Shown here in pieces: positions 1 to 6,814 of a DNA stretch of 7,515 nt. The DNA comes from Pseudomonadota bacterium (GTDB lineage: Bacteria > Pseudomonadota > Alphaproteobacteria > Reyranellales > Reyranellaceae). The translations under genes and the position numbers were made by a program. The DNA is taken from NCBI GenBank assembly GCA_023416135.1, contig JAEZIF010000253.1, forward strand, positions 1-7,515, given 5' to 3'. The notes below the pieces were generated by a model that made no database searches, was not told the DNA's origin, and saw only the letters and a list, made by a program, of their open reading frames with translations. The stretch's first letter is position 1. Each line of letters begins with the position of its first letter.

Positions 1-453
1 GCTGGGGCCGCCATCGGCGCGCGGCGGCGCGGGCGCCACGGGTTTGCCAGCCACGACCGTGGGAGGCGGCGGCGTCGAGCTCGTGGACCTCGTCGTCGGC
101 TCGACCGTGTAGGTGGTCGGTTGATAGGTCTCGGCGGTGAACGCGTTCTGTGTCGCCTGCGCAAGCCGCGCTCGCTCCTGGTTATCGAGCGCGCGGCCGA
201 CAAGGTTGCCCGCCAGTGCGCCGACCAGAGCGCCGCCGACGATGCCGCCTGCCGAGCCGAAGGCGAGACCGCCCACCGCACCGCCGACTGCCGCGCCCAT
301 GACAGTGCCCATCGCCTGATTGGAAGGCCCGCCGCTCTCGCTGGTCGTGCACGCCGTGGCAAGCCCGAGGGCGGCGACGATGCCGACCGCTTGCATCGCG
401 AGCTTCCGCCCTGCCGTGCGCAGGGTCGTTGTCTGGGCAATCAAAGCAGTCAT
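1..453 (-). CDS. Glycine-zipper outer-membrane lipoprotein (3' end outside window)
   Basis: The frame is open from the ATG at 453 to the window edge (151 codons, no stop), so the C-terminus is missing. An N-terminal hydrophobic stretch ends in a lipobox, L-A-T-A-C, with the acylated Cys at residue 35. If translation begins at the internal Met20, the Cys is residue 16 of a very short signal. Residues about 48-87 are a glycine zipper (repeated G-x-x-x-G, as in GAAVGGAVGG), like the Rick_17kDa/glycine-zipper 2TM lipoproteins. A Thr/Pro-rich linker follows from about residue 110. This family is anchored in the outer membrane and usually has a structural or surface role, but the exact function here is unknown. 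GGAG at 463-466 lies 9 bases upstream of the ATG. The start codon overlaps the kinase stop as ATGA, which suggests translational coupling and a role in the same envelope or signalling process. Confidence 0.8.
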   Translation of the reverse strand, partial: MTALIAQTTTLRTAGRKLAMQAVGIVAALGLATACTTSESGGPSNQAMGTVMGAAVGGAVGGLAFGSAGGIVGGALVGALAGNLVGRALDNQERARLAQATQNAFTAETYQPTTYTVEPTTRSTSSTPPPPTVVAGKPVAPAPPRADGGPS

Positions 454-2312
454 TTGGAGCATCTCCGTTTGTATTCCTGAACCGTTACTCTACCCCATAG
501 GGCCTGTTTGCGACCACGCGCATCGTCTTCAGCGTCAGCGTAAGAACGTGGCGCGTCGCACGAGGCGAGCACCAGGCCGTTCTTCACCAGCGCGAGAGCG
601 AGGTCGACGCGGTCGGTATCGGGAATGTCGTTCAGCGGCTGCTTGGCGTTGAGCTGGGTGATCAGGCAGCGATAGAGCGGCGTGCCGTCGGTCAGCCGGT
701 CGGTCTGCCGGCAGCGCAGGTCGCGCGGCTGGGCGGCCAGCGCCTGGACGGCGATCTTGTTGAGGTCAGGGTCGTTGACGACGTCGACACCCTGCAGGCG
801 GATCTCGTCGGTGCGATCCTTGAGGCCGATCATCATCAGCGACTTGCCGAAATGGTCGAAGGAGCCGGCCACGAACTCGACGGCCTTGCGGGCGTCCTCG
901 ACCGCCTTGCGGCGTGCCTCGGCCTCTTCCTCGGCCTTGCGCTTGGCCTCTTCCTCGGCCTTCTTCTGCGCGGCCATCTCGGCCTCGACCTTGCGCCGGG
1001 TCTCTTCCTCGAACTGCTTCTTGGCAGCGGCCTCGGCAGCCTCCTGGCGCTCGCGCGCGGCGGCGATCTGGGCGGCCTTCTGGCGCTCCTCCTCGGCCTT
1101 CTGACGCTGCTCGCTCTCGGCACGCAGCTTGGCCGCTTCCTCTTCGGCCTTGAGCCGGCGCGCTTCGGCCTCCTCGGCCGCCTGACGCGCCTTGACCGTC
1201 TCGGAATCGAGCCCCCGCATGGCGTAGTAGTAGCCGCCGCCACCCAGGAGGATGAGCACGACAGCCGCGAGCGCGACCCAAAGGCCCGCCCGGTTCGACG
1301 TGCCCGCCGGGGCGGCCGGCGGCAGGGTCGAGACGTGCCGTACGGGCTGCGGCGACGGCGCCTTGCCGATGGCCACCGTAGCATCGGCCGCCGGTGCCTC
1401 GGCCATGGCGAGGATCGGCCGCCAGCCGGCGATGCTCTGCGGCCGGTCGCTCGCCACGACGGCGAGCCCCGCGTCGATGCCCGCCAGCACGCCCGGCGAG
1501 AATCCGGCCGGATTGATCCGCGACAGCGGCTCGTAGGCATCGCTCAGCATGCGGTCGAAGGCGCCGGGCGGCGTCCTGCCGGCAATCGCATGATAGAGCG
1601 TGGCCGAAAGGCCATAGATGTCCGTCCACGGTCCCTGCTTGGCCGAGGTCATCTGCTCGGCGGCGGCATAGCCCGGCGTGAAGATCGCCGTGAGCGCCGT
1701 GCTGCGCCCGGCCATCGCCGCGCGCGACGCGCCGAAGTCGATCAGCGTAGGATTGCCCGTCGCATCGAGCAGGATGTTAGCGGGCTTGATGTCGCGATGC
1801 AGGAACCCCGCGTTGTGCACCTGCTCCAGCCCGTCGAGCAGCGGCCACAGGATGCGATCGATTTCTTCCGGCGAAAGCTTGCCGTTCTTGGCGATGCGAT
1901 CCTCGAGCGTCCCGCCGCTCAGGAGCTCCATCACGATGTAGGCCGTGCCGTTGGCCTCGAGGTAGTCGAAGACATGCACGATCGCCGTCGCGCGATGCAG
2001 GCTGGCCAGCGTTCGGCCCTCGGTGACGAAGCGATCGCGGCCCCAGCCGAAGTCGTCGGCCATCTTGGTGGTGCGCGGCAGCACCGTTGTGCCGTCCTGA
2101 CGGATGGCGAGCGCCGACGGCAGGTATTCCTTGATCGCGACCTCACGGCCGAGCTGCACGTCGCGCGCGCGGTAGGTGATGCCGAAGCCGCCCTGGCCCA
2201 GCACCGAGACGATCTCGTAGCGGCCGATCGTCTGGCCCGGCCGCAGGGCAACGTAGTCGACCTCGGGAACGACGTTCGGCGGCCGGCCGGCTATGTGTGT
2301 CGGATCGCTCAT
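450..2312 (-). CDS. Membrane-anchored Ser/Thr protein kinase with coiled coil and SNase-like C-terminal domain
   Basis: This 620-aa protein begins with a complete eukaryotic-like (Hanks-type) kinase domain, about residues 30-300. It has the glycine loop GQGGFG (39-44), catalytic Lys61 in VAIK, the HRDIKPAN catalytic loop (172-179, Asp174), DFG (192-194) and a PGYAAAEQ P+1 segment (213-220), so it should be active. A Pro/Ala linker leads to one TM helix (about 343-365). A long Glu/Lys/Ala-rich coiled coil (about 370-478) follows, partly made of 8-residue KAEEEA-type repeats. Residues about 480-615 resemble a staphylococcal-nuclease-like fold: IRLQGVD, a spaced Cys pair, LVKNGLVLA, then AEDDARGRKQALWG. 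The expected topology is kinase in the cytoplasm and coiled coil plus C-terminal domain in the periplasm. No clear Shine-Dalgarno precedes the ATG, which lies 6 bp after the cyclase-FHA stop, so translation is probably coupled. The substrate is unknown; the neighbouring FHA protein is a likely target or partner. Confidence 0.93.
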   Translation of the reverse strand: MSDPTHIAGRPPNVVPEVDYVALRPGQTIGRYEIVSVLGQGGFGITYRARDVQLGREVAIKEYLPSALAIRQDGTTVLPRTTKMADDFGWGRDRFVTEGRTLASLHRATAIVHVFDYLEANGTAYIVMELLSGGTLEDRIAKNGKLSPEEIDRILWPLLDGLEQVHNAGFLHRDIKPANILLDATGNPTLIDFGASRAAMAGRSTALTAIFTPGYAAAEQMTSAKQGPWTDIYGLSATLYHAIAGRTPPGAFDRMLSDAYEPLSRINPAGFSPGVLAGIDAGLAVVASDRPQSIAGWRPILAMAEAPAADATVAIGKAPSPQPVRHVSTLPPAAPAGTSNRAGLWVALAAVVLILLGGGGYYYAMRGLDSETVKARQAAEEAEARRLKAEEEAAKLRAESEQRQKAEEERQKAAQIAAARERQEAAEAAAKKQFEEETRRKVEAEMAAQKKAEEEAKRKAEEEAEARRKAVEDARKAVEFVAGSFDHFGKSLMMIGLKDRTDEIRLQGVDVVNDPDLNKIAVQALAAQPRDLRCRQTDRLTDGTPLYRCLITQLNAKQPLNDIPDTDRVDLALALVKNGLVLASCDAPRSYADAEDDARGRKQALWGRVTVQEYKRRCSK

Positions 2313-2318
2313 GGTTCG

Positions 2319-3224
2319 CTATAGATGGCGTAGCATCATGTCGACATCGCCGATGCGCAGCTTGATGCCGGCCTGCAAAGGCACGGGCTCGCCGGCCTTC
2401 AGCGCAAGCTCGCCCACCTGGGTGCCGTTGGTCGAGCCGAGATCCTCGACCTGCAACGCCTCGCCCGCGACGCGCAGCCGGGCATGCCGTCGCGACACGG
2501 TCGGATGGGCGAGGACGAAGTCGCACTGGTCGGCGGCGCGACCGATCACCATGCCGTCAGAGCGGCTCATCAGCTTCTCGAGCGAGACTTCGAAGCTGTG
2601 CTTGGTCCTGGCCGAATCGGTGCCTTCGAAACGCAGAGTGACCTGCGGCACCATCCGCGTCGTGGTGTTGGCCGGCGCGGCCGCATTGGCCGGTACCGCC
2701 GCCTTGGCGTGGTGGACGTGGAAGATCTGCACCGAGCGGCTGACGTTCTTCAACGAGTGCTCGCCACCGTCGACGAAGGCGTATTCGACGCGCAGCTCGA
2801 CCAGGTCGCGCACGGCGCGCGACACGGCGATGCCGCCGGGCTCGGCGAGCGCCTGAATGCGCGCTGCGAGATTCACGCCGTCGCCGAAGATGTTCTGATC
2901 CTCGTCGTCGACGATGACCTCGCCGAGATGCACGCCGATGCGGAAGTTCATGCGCTGATCGGGCTCCAGCGTGTCGTTGAACTTCGCCATGCGCTCCTGG
3001 ATGTCGAGGGCCGCGCTGACGGCGGTCACGGCCGAGCCGAACTCGGCCAGCATGGCGTCGCCGGCGGTGCCGACCAGACGGCCGTTGGAGGCCTGGATGG
3101 CCGGCCGCCAGACCTCGATCTGGGCGGTCTTCAAGTGCCTGAAGGTGCGCGTCTCCGAGCCCTCCATCATGCGGGTGAAGCCCGCGATGTCGGCGTGGAC
3201 GATGGCGGCCAGGCGTCGCTGCAT
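2319..3224 (-). CDS. Class III adenylate/guanylate cyclase fused to FHA domain
   Basis: A class III nucleotide cyclase domain occupies about residues 4-175 and would make a cyclic nucleotide (probably cAMP). Numbering here is from TTG 3230; subtract 2 if ATG 3224 is used. The metal-binding Asp14 lies in the ADIAGFT motif and the second Asp58 in GDAMLAEF. The transition-state Asn120 and Arg124 lie in GVNLAAR. An Ala/Pro linker leads to an FHA domain (about 226-303) with GR (230-231), SRRH (246-249) and STNGT (266-270), the phosphothreonine-binding set. No signal or TM segment is seen, so it should be cytoplasmic. ATG 3224 is preferred; an in-frame TTG at 3230 directly follows the crotonase stop. 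The kinase begins 6 bp after its TAG stop. The inferred role is to couple kinase-driven Thr phosphorylation to cyclic-nucleotide synthesis. Two positions that normally set purine specificity are changed (Gly54, Asn113), so the product is uncertain. Confidence 0.92.
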   Translation of the reverse strand: MQRRLAAIVHADIAGFTRMMEGSETRTFRHLKTAQIEVWRPAIQASNGRLVGTAGDAMLAEFGSAVTAVSAALDIQERMAKFNDTLEPDQRMNFRIGVHLGEVIVDDEDQNIFGDGVNLAARIQALAEPGGIAVSRAVRDLVELRVEYAFVDGGEHSLKNVSRSVQIFHVHHAKAAVPANAAAPANTTTRMVPQVTLRFEGTDSARTKHSFEVSLEKLMSRSDGMVIGRAADQCDFVLAHPTVSRRHARLRVAGEALQVEDLGSTNGTQVGELALKAGEPVPLQAGIKLRIGDVDMMLRHL

Positions 3225-3230
3225 GATCAA

Positions 3231-4018
3231 TCAGCGGCCTTTGAAAGCAGGCGGCCGCCGCTCACGCAGCGCGGCGAGGCCTTCGCGAAGGTCTTCGGAG
3301 GTGGCGCACTCGCGCATGTTCTGACGGATTGCCGGGATATCGGGTTCGGCCTGGGCAAACTGCTCGATGGCACGCTTCATGTTCACCATTGAAAGCGGCG
3401 CCAACGTGGCAAGCCGGTTGGATATCTCGTCGATTTTTCCCTTGAACTCGCTTCGTTCCACCAACCAGTCCAGATAACCCACAGCCAACAGGTCGCCGTC
3501 GGAAAAATCCTCCGACAGCAGGAAGGCGCGCTTGGCAAAGCTCGGGCTTACCTTCTGGGTGTAGCGGCGCAGTCCGCTCGGATAGTAGTGCAGGCCAAAG
3601 CGCGCCGCCGGCATGAAGAACTTCATGCCCTTGACGCCCAGGCGGAAGTCACAGGCCAGCGCCATGTCGGTTGCCCCGCCATAGACGCCGCCATTGAGGG
3701 CGCACAGCGTCGGCATGCGCATCGCCTCGATGCGGTCCATGACGCTCTCGAAGGCCGACTCCTTGTGGCCTGTTTCCCTGTTGGTCGCCTGCTTCTGGCT
3801 GCCGGCCGGGATCGAGCCGAGTCGTAGCCCGAGCAGAAGGTCCTATCGCCCGCCCCGGTAATCACCGTGATCCGCACATCGGCGTTGGCGTCGGCCGTCT
3901 CGACCGCTGCCATCAGCAGGTCGAGCCCCTCCGGATCGAGGCGGTTGTGTTTGGCCGGATCGTTCAGCGTGATGGTAGCGCGCGGGCCGTCGATGGCGAG
4001 AAGAACGGTGTCGGACAT
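3231..4018 (-). pseudogene. Enoyl-CoA hydratase/isomerase (crotonase) family gene with a single-base frameshift
   Basis: The start is ATG 4018 (MSDTVLLAIDGPRATITLND, a typical crotonase N-terminus). The frame is correct to the oxyanion-hole segment FCSGYD near 3821, then shifts. Homology resumes at once in another frame, with a G-S-I-P-A-G-S stretch, then CALNGGVYGGATDMALACDFR, and on to the TGA at 3231. Restoring one base gives 262 aa, the usual length for this family. GACTCGGC on the coding strand would read GAC CTC GGC (Asp-Leu-Gly) with one added C. The family hydrates or isomerises enoyl-CoA thioesters. In the repaired protein the two usual catalytic Glu positions are Asp118 and Ala138, so a classical hydratase is unlikely. 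The gene heads the run leading into the cyclase-FHA gene and diverges from an acyl-CoA dehydrogenase. It has no strong Shine-Dalgarno. It is either a real pseudogene or carries a sequencing error; a functional start at internal ATG 3740 would lack the N-terminal half of the oxyanion hole. Confidence 0.85.
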
Positions 4019-4090
4019 GGGCCGGCAAAATACCTGAGCCGGTCGCCAAAAGCGACTGAGCACGCCATATTGCCGGCCGGAGGAAAGCCG
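4019..4090. promoter_or_regulatory. Divergent intergenic region between crotonase and acyl-CoA dehydrogenase
   Basis: These 72 bp separate two divergent starts and must hold at least one promoter unless transcripts begin further in. A short inverted repeat, GTCGC/GCGAC (4042-4046 and 4052-4056, loop CAAAA), lies near the middle. Two copies of the palindrome GCCGGC flank the region at 4021-4026 and 4072-4077. TATTTT on the minus strand (4027-4032) could be a -10 for the signalling run, but no well-spaced -35 is seen. An operator role for the repeats is only inferred. Confidence 0.45.
4079..4083 (+). promoter_or_regulatory. Shine-Dalgarno GGAGG of the acyl-CoA dehydrogenase
   Basis: GGAGG ends 7 bases before ATG 4091. 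This fixes the start there rather than at the upstream in-frame ATG at 3947, which would run through the divergent crotonase gene. Confidence 0.85.
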
Positions 4091-5881
4091 ATGACCTATA
4101 CCGCACCACTCGCCGATATGCGTTTTGCGCTGCGCGAAGTGGCAGGATTGCAACAGATTGCGGCGCTGCCGGGCTACGAGCATGCCACCGACGACACGAT
4201 TGATGCCGTCCTGGAGGAAGCCGCCAAGCTGGCCGGCAACGGCCTGGCGCCGCTCAACCGCGACGGCGACAAGGCGGGCGCCAAGCTCGAGAACGGCGTG
4301 GTGCGGACGGCCCCGGGCTTCGCCGGAATCTACAAGGAATTCGTCGCGGGCGGCTGGAACTCGCTGCCCTTCGATCCCGAGTACGGCGGTCAGGGAATGC
4401 CGTGGCTGCTTGCGGCGACAGTGCAAGAGATGTGGCAGGCCGCCAACATGGGCTTCGGCCTGGTGCTGCTGCTGAACCAGGGCGCCATCGACGCCATCCA
4501 CCATCACGGGTCGGCCGACCAGAAGACGACCTTCCTGCCCAGGATGATTTCGGGCGAATGGACCGGGACGATGAACCTGACCGAGCCGCAGGCGGGCTCG
4601 GACCTCGCCCAGCTCAAGAGCCGCGCGGTGAAGAACGGAGACCATTACCTCGTCACCGGCCAGAAGATCTTCATCACCTACGGCGAGCACGACATGGCCG
4701 AGAACATCGTGCATCTCGTGCTGGCGCGCACCCCAGATGCGCCGGCCGGGGTGCGCGGCATCTCGCTGTTCATCGTGCCGAAGTTCCTGGTCGGCGCCGA
4801 CGGCAAGCTTGCGGCGCGCAACGATCTGCGCTGCGTGTCGCTGGAACACAAGCTCGGCATCCATGCCAGCCCGACCTGCGTGATGTCGTTCGGCGACGGC
4901 GGCGGGGCCGTCGGCTACCTGGTCGGCGAGGAAGGCCGCGGGCTTTCCTACATGTTCACCATGATGAACAACGCCCGGCTTTCCGTCGGCATCCAGGGCC
5001 TGGCCATCGCCGAACGCGCCTACCAGCAGGCTGCCGCCTTCGCCAAGACGCGCGTGCAGTCCAAGGACGACGGCAGCGACAAGCCGCAACCGGTGTCGAT
5101 CGTCCATCACGCCGACGTTCGCCGCATGCTGATGACCATGCGCGCCCAGATCGAGGCGATGCGGGCGCTGGGCTACTACACGGCGGCGGGTATCGACGGA
5201 GCGCTGAAGCATCCCGACCGGGCCGCCGCGAAAAAGATCCAGGACCGCGTCGATCTCCTGATCCCGATCGTCAAGGCGTGGTTCACCGACCTCGGCAACG
5301 AGATCGCCTCGACCGGCGTGCAGATCCATGGCGGCATGGGCTTCATCGAGGAGACGGGTGCGGCCCAGCATCTGCGCGATGCCCGTATCCTGCCGATCTA
5401 CGAAGGCACCAACGGCATCCAGGCGCGCGACCTGGTGGGTCGAAAGGTCGCCAAGGACGGCGGCGAGACCATGCTGGCGCTGGTGGCCGAGATGCGCGCC
5501 ACCGCTGAGGAGCTGAAGGCGGCACCGGGAGACGACCTGGCGGCCATCAGGATCGCCCTGGAAGCTGCCGCAGCGGCCCTGGAGGACGCCACCAAGTGGG
5601 TGGCCCAGTCGGTCAAGGCCGACCTCGTCGCCGCCCTGGCGGGCTCCGTGCCCTTCCTGAGGCTGGCCGGAACGGCCCTGGGCGGCTGGCTGCTGGCCAG
5701 GAGCGCGCTTGCGGCCCAGGGCAAGCTGGCCGGCCGCGACGGCGATCCGGCTTTCCTCGAAGCCAAGGTCGTGACTGCCCGCTTCTACGCCGAGGTCATC
5801 CTGCCGCCGGCCGTGGCCCAACTCGGCCCCCTCAAGGCGGCCGGCCGTACGGTATTCGCGCTGTCGGAGGCGCAGCTCTGA
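4091..5881 (+). CDS. Acyl-CoA dehydrogenase with C-terminal extension (DmdC-like family)
   Basis: This 596-aa FAD-dependent enzyme would introduce the alpha-beta double bond into an acyl-CoA and pass electrons to ETF. Residues 1-32 match the short N-terminal extension of the long bacterial acyl-CoA dehydrogenases. The core has the FAD/substrate stretch WTGTMNLTEPQAGSDL (157-172), TGQKIFIT (189-196), the NNARLSVGIQGLAIAERAY helix (293-311), QIHGGMGFIEE (411-421) and YEGTNGIQARDL (437-448), with Glu438 as the expected catalytic base. Residues about 465-590 form the extra helical domain of the Acyl-CoA_dh_C type. The length is that of the roughly 600-aa subgroup that includes 3-methylmercaptopropionyl-CoA dehydrogenase (DmdC); the substrate cannot be read from the sequence. 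Most members of this subgroup are not proven DMSP enzymes. The stop TGA overlaps a possible CTG start of the downstream P450. The divergent crotonase would act on the next kind of intermediate. Confidence 0.95.
   Translation: MTYTAPLADMRFALREVAGLQQIAALPGYEHATDDTIDAVLEEAAKLAGNGLAPLNRDGDKAGAKLENGVVRTAPGFAGIYKEFVAGGWNSLPFDPEYGGQGMPWLLAATVQEMWQAANMGFGLVLLLNQGAIDAIHHHGSADQKTTFLPRMISGEWTGTMNLTEPQAGSDLAQLKSRAVKNGDHYLVTGQKIFITYGEHDMAENIVHLVLARTPDAPAGVRGISLFIVPKFLVGADGKLAARNDLRCVSLEHKLGIHASPTCVMSFGDGGGAVGYLVGEEGRGLSYMFTMMNNARLSVGIQGLAIAERAYQQAAAFAKTRVQSKDDGSDKPQPVSIVHHADVRRMLMTMRAQIEAMRALGYYTAAGIDGALKHPDRAAAKKIQDRVDLLIPIVKAWFTDLGNEIASTGVQIHGGMGFIEETGAAQHLRDARILPIYEGTNGIQARDLVGRKVAKDGGETMLALVAEMRATAEELKAAPGDDLAAIRIALEAAAAALEDATKWVAQSVKADLVAALAGSVPFLRLAGTALGGWLLARSALAAQGKLAGRDGDPAFLEAKVVTARFYAEVILPPAVAQLGPLKAAGRTVFALSEAQL
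5866..5870 (+). promoter_or_regulatory. Shine-Dalgarno GGAGG deciding a CTG start for the P450
   Basis: GGAGG lies inside the end of the acyl-CoA dehydrogenase gene, 7 bases before CTG 5878. No in-frame ATG, GTG or TTG occurs between here and residue 71 of the P450 (ATG 6088), which is already inside conserved P450 sequence. The CTG shares bases with the upstream TGA (CTGA). Confidence 0.6.
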
Positions 5882-6783
5882 ACCCAGGGCTCATCGAACT
5901 GCCGGCGGACGAGGCGGAGGCCTTCGCCCGCCGGTTCGATCTGGCGAACCTAGAACGCGCCTTTCTCGACGACCCCTTCCCCTACTATCACGCGCTGCGC
6001 CGGTTCGCGCCGATCAAGCGTTTGCCCGACGGCAGCGTGTTCCTGTCGCGCCATGCCGACGTCGCAGTCTGCTACCGCGACCCGGCCATGCGGTCCGACA
6101 AGAAGGCCGAGTTCGGGCCCAAGTTCGGCGCCGGCACACCTCTCTACAAGCATCACACCACGAGCCTGGTGTTCAACGACCCGCCATTGCACACGCGCGT
6201 GCGCAAGTTGCTGGCGGCGGCGTTCACGCCGCGCGCGCTGGCCGCCCTGCGGCCGCGCATCGAGGCCGTGGTCGACAGGCTGTTGGCCGAGCATGCCGAG
6301 AAGGGCCGCATGGACCTGGTCGAGGACTTCGCCTTTCGGCTTCCCGTCGAAGTGATCTGCGACATGCTGGCTGTGCCGCCAGGCGAACGCGCGCCATTCC
6401 GGCGCTATTCGCGCGCCATCCGCGGACCGCTCGCGCCGGTGCCCCCCGGCCCCGAGCGCCAGGCGGCGGGCAACGCCGCCGTCGCCGAATTCTCGGCCTA
6501 CCTCGACGACCTTGTGGCCGAGCGGCGCAAGCGGCCGGCCGACGATCGCGATGTGCTCGGCACGCTGATCCATGGCGAGGTCGATGGCGAGCGGCTGACG
6601 CACGACGAGTTGGTGCAGAACTGCATTTTCCTGCTGACGTCAACGCCATACGAAAGTCTAGGGCGGAATGAGATCGGGTGGAACCGCTCAGGCATTCCAC
6701 CCGATCTCATTCGCGCGCCCGGATGGTGGCTGTTTCACCGGACCCTTCATGCGTTGGCCCAAATGAAAACGCCCGGTCGATGA
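5878..6783 (+). pseudogene. Cytochrome P450, truncated at the start of the I helix
   Basis: The frame is 301 codons from CTG 5878 to the TGA at 6781. P450 homology covers about residues 20-253: DPFPYYHALRR in the A-helix region, FLSRHADVAVCYRDP, and the C-helix motif DPPLHTRVRKLLAAAFTPRAL (101-121, with His105 and Arg109, which contact heme propionates in this family). It then continues through VEVICDML to ELVQNCIFLL (244-253), which normally runs on into the I-helix A-G-x-E-T motif. After residue 253 (base 6636) the reading becomes unrelated. There is no AGxxT, no ExxR and no heme-ligand Cys, so the product could not bind heme or oxidise anything. Intact family members are about 400 aa. The unrelated tail reads through a large palindrome and stops in the loop of the rplQ terminator, which indicates a deletion or insertion and not an alternative end. 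It overlaps the acyl-CoA dehydrogenase stop and probably shared its transcript. Confidence 0.85.
6661..6720. repeat. Long palindromic element (18-bp perfect inverted repeat)
   Basis: The arms 6666-6683 (GAATGAGATCGGGTGGAA) and 6695-6712 are perfect reverse complements around an 11-base loop. The pairing extends with GGGCG (6661-6665) against CGCCC (6716-6720) across a 3-base bulge. No T-tract follows on either strand, so it does not look like a terminator. It begins 24 bases after P450 homology ends. It resembles the small dispersed palindromic repeats of alphaproteobacterial genomes in form; assignment to a named family is not possible here. Confidence 0.75.
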
Positions 6784-6793
6784 CCGGGCGTTT
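6762..6793 (-). terminator. Rho-independent terminator of rplQ
   Basis: AAACGCCCGGTC (6767-6778) and GACCGGGCGTTT (6782-6793) form a perfect 12-bp GC-rich stem with a 3-base loop. On the minus strand it is followed by TTTTCATTT, 21 bases after the rplQ stop. It is nearly symmetric (TTT on the plus side too), so it may also stop transcripts coming from the P450 remnant. Confidence 0.9.
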
Positions 6794-6814
6794 CGATTGG
6801 CTGGTTCGCGTACC

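Noticed and set aside
121..652. Short plus-strand frames over the lipoprotein and the end of the kinase
   Set aside because: They oppose a minus-strand gene with a lipobox and glycine zipper and have no ribosome site or domain.
903..1180. Repetitive low-complexity DNA that might be a repeat array or CRISPR-like element
   Set aside because: It codes for the Glu/Lys/Ala coiled coil of the kinase; units are short, degenerate and in frame, with no spacers.
852..2324. A 490-codon plus-strand open frame opposite the kinase
   Set aside because: It is a shadow of the kinase, whose motifs are all in the minus-strand frame; its sequence is Arg/Leu/Gly-rich with no recognisable domain.
3623..5821. A 732-codon open frame on the minus strand across the acyl-CoA dehydrogenase gene
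   Set aside because: Only its last part (from 4018 down) is real, the N-terminus of the crotonase. The rest is antisense to a well-conserved dehydrogenase and low in stop codons because of GC-rich codon bias.
5950..6603. A 217-codon minus-strand frame opposite the P450
   Set aside because: The plus strand carries clear P450 motifs; the antisense product has no recognisable features.
6661..6720. The palindrome read as a second transcription terminator
   Set aside because: No run of T follows either arm, and a proper terminator lies 50 bp further on.
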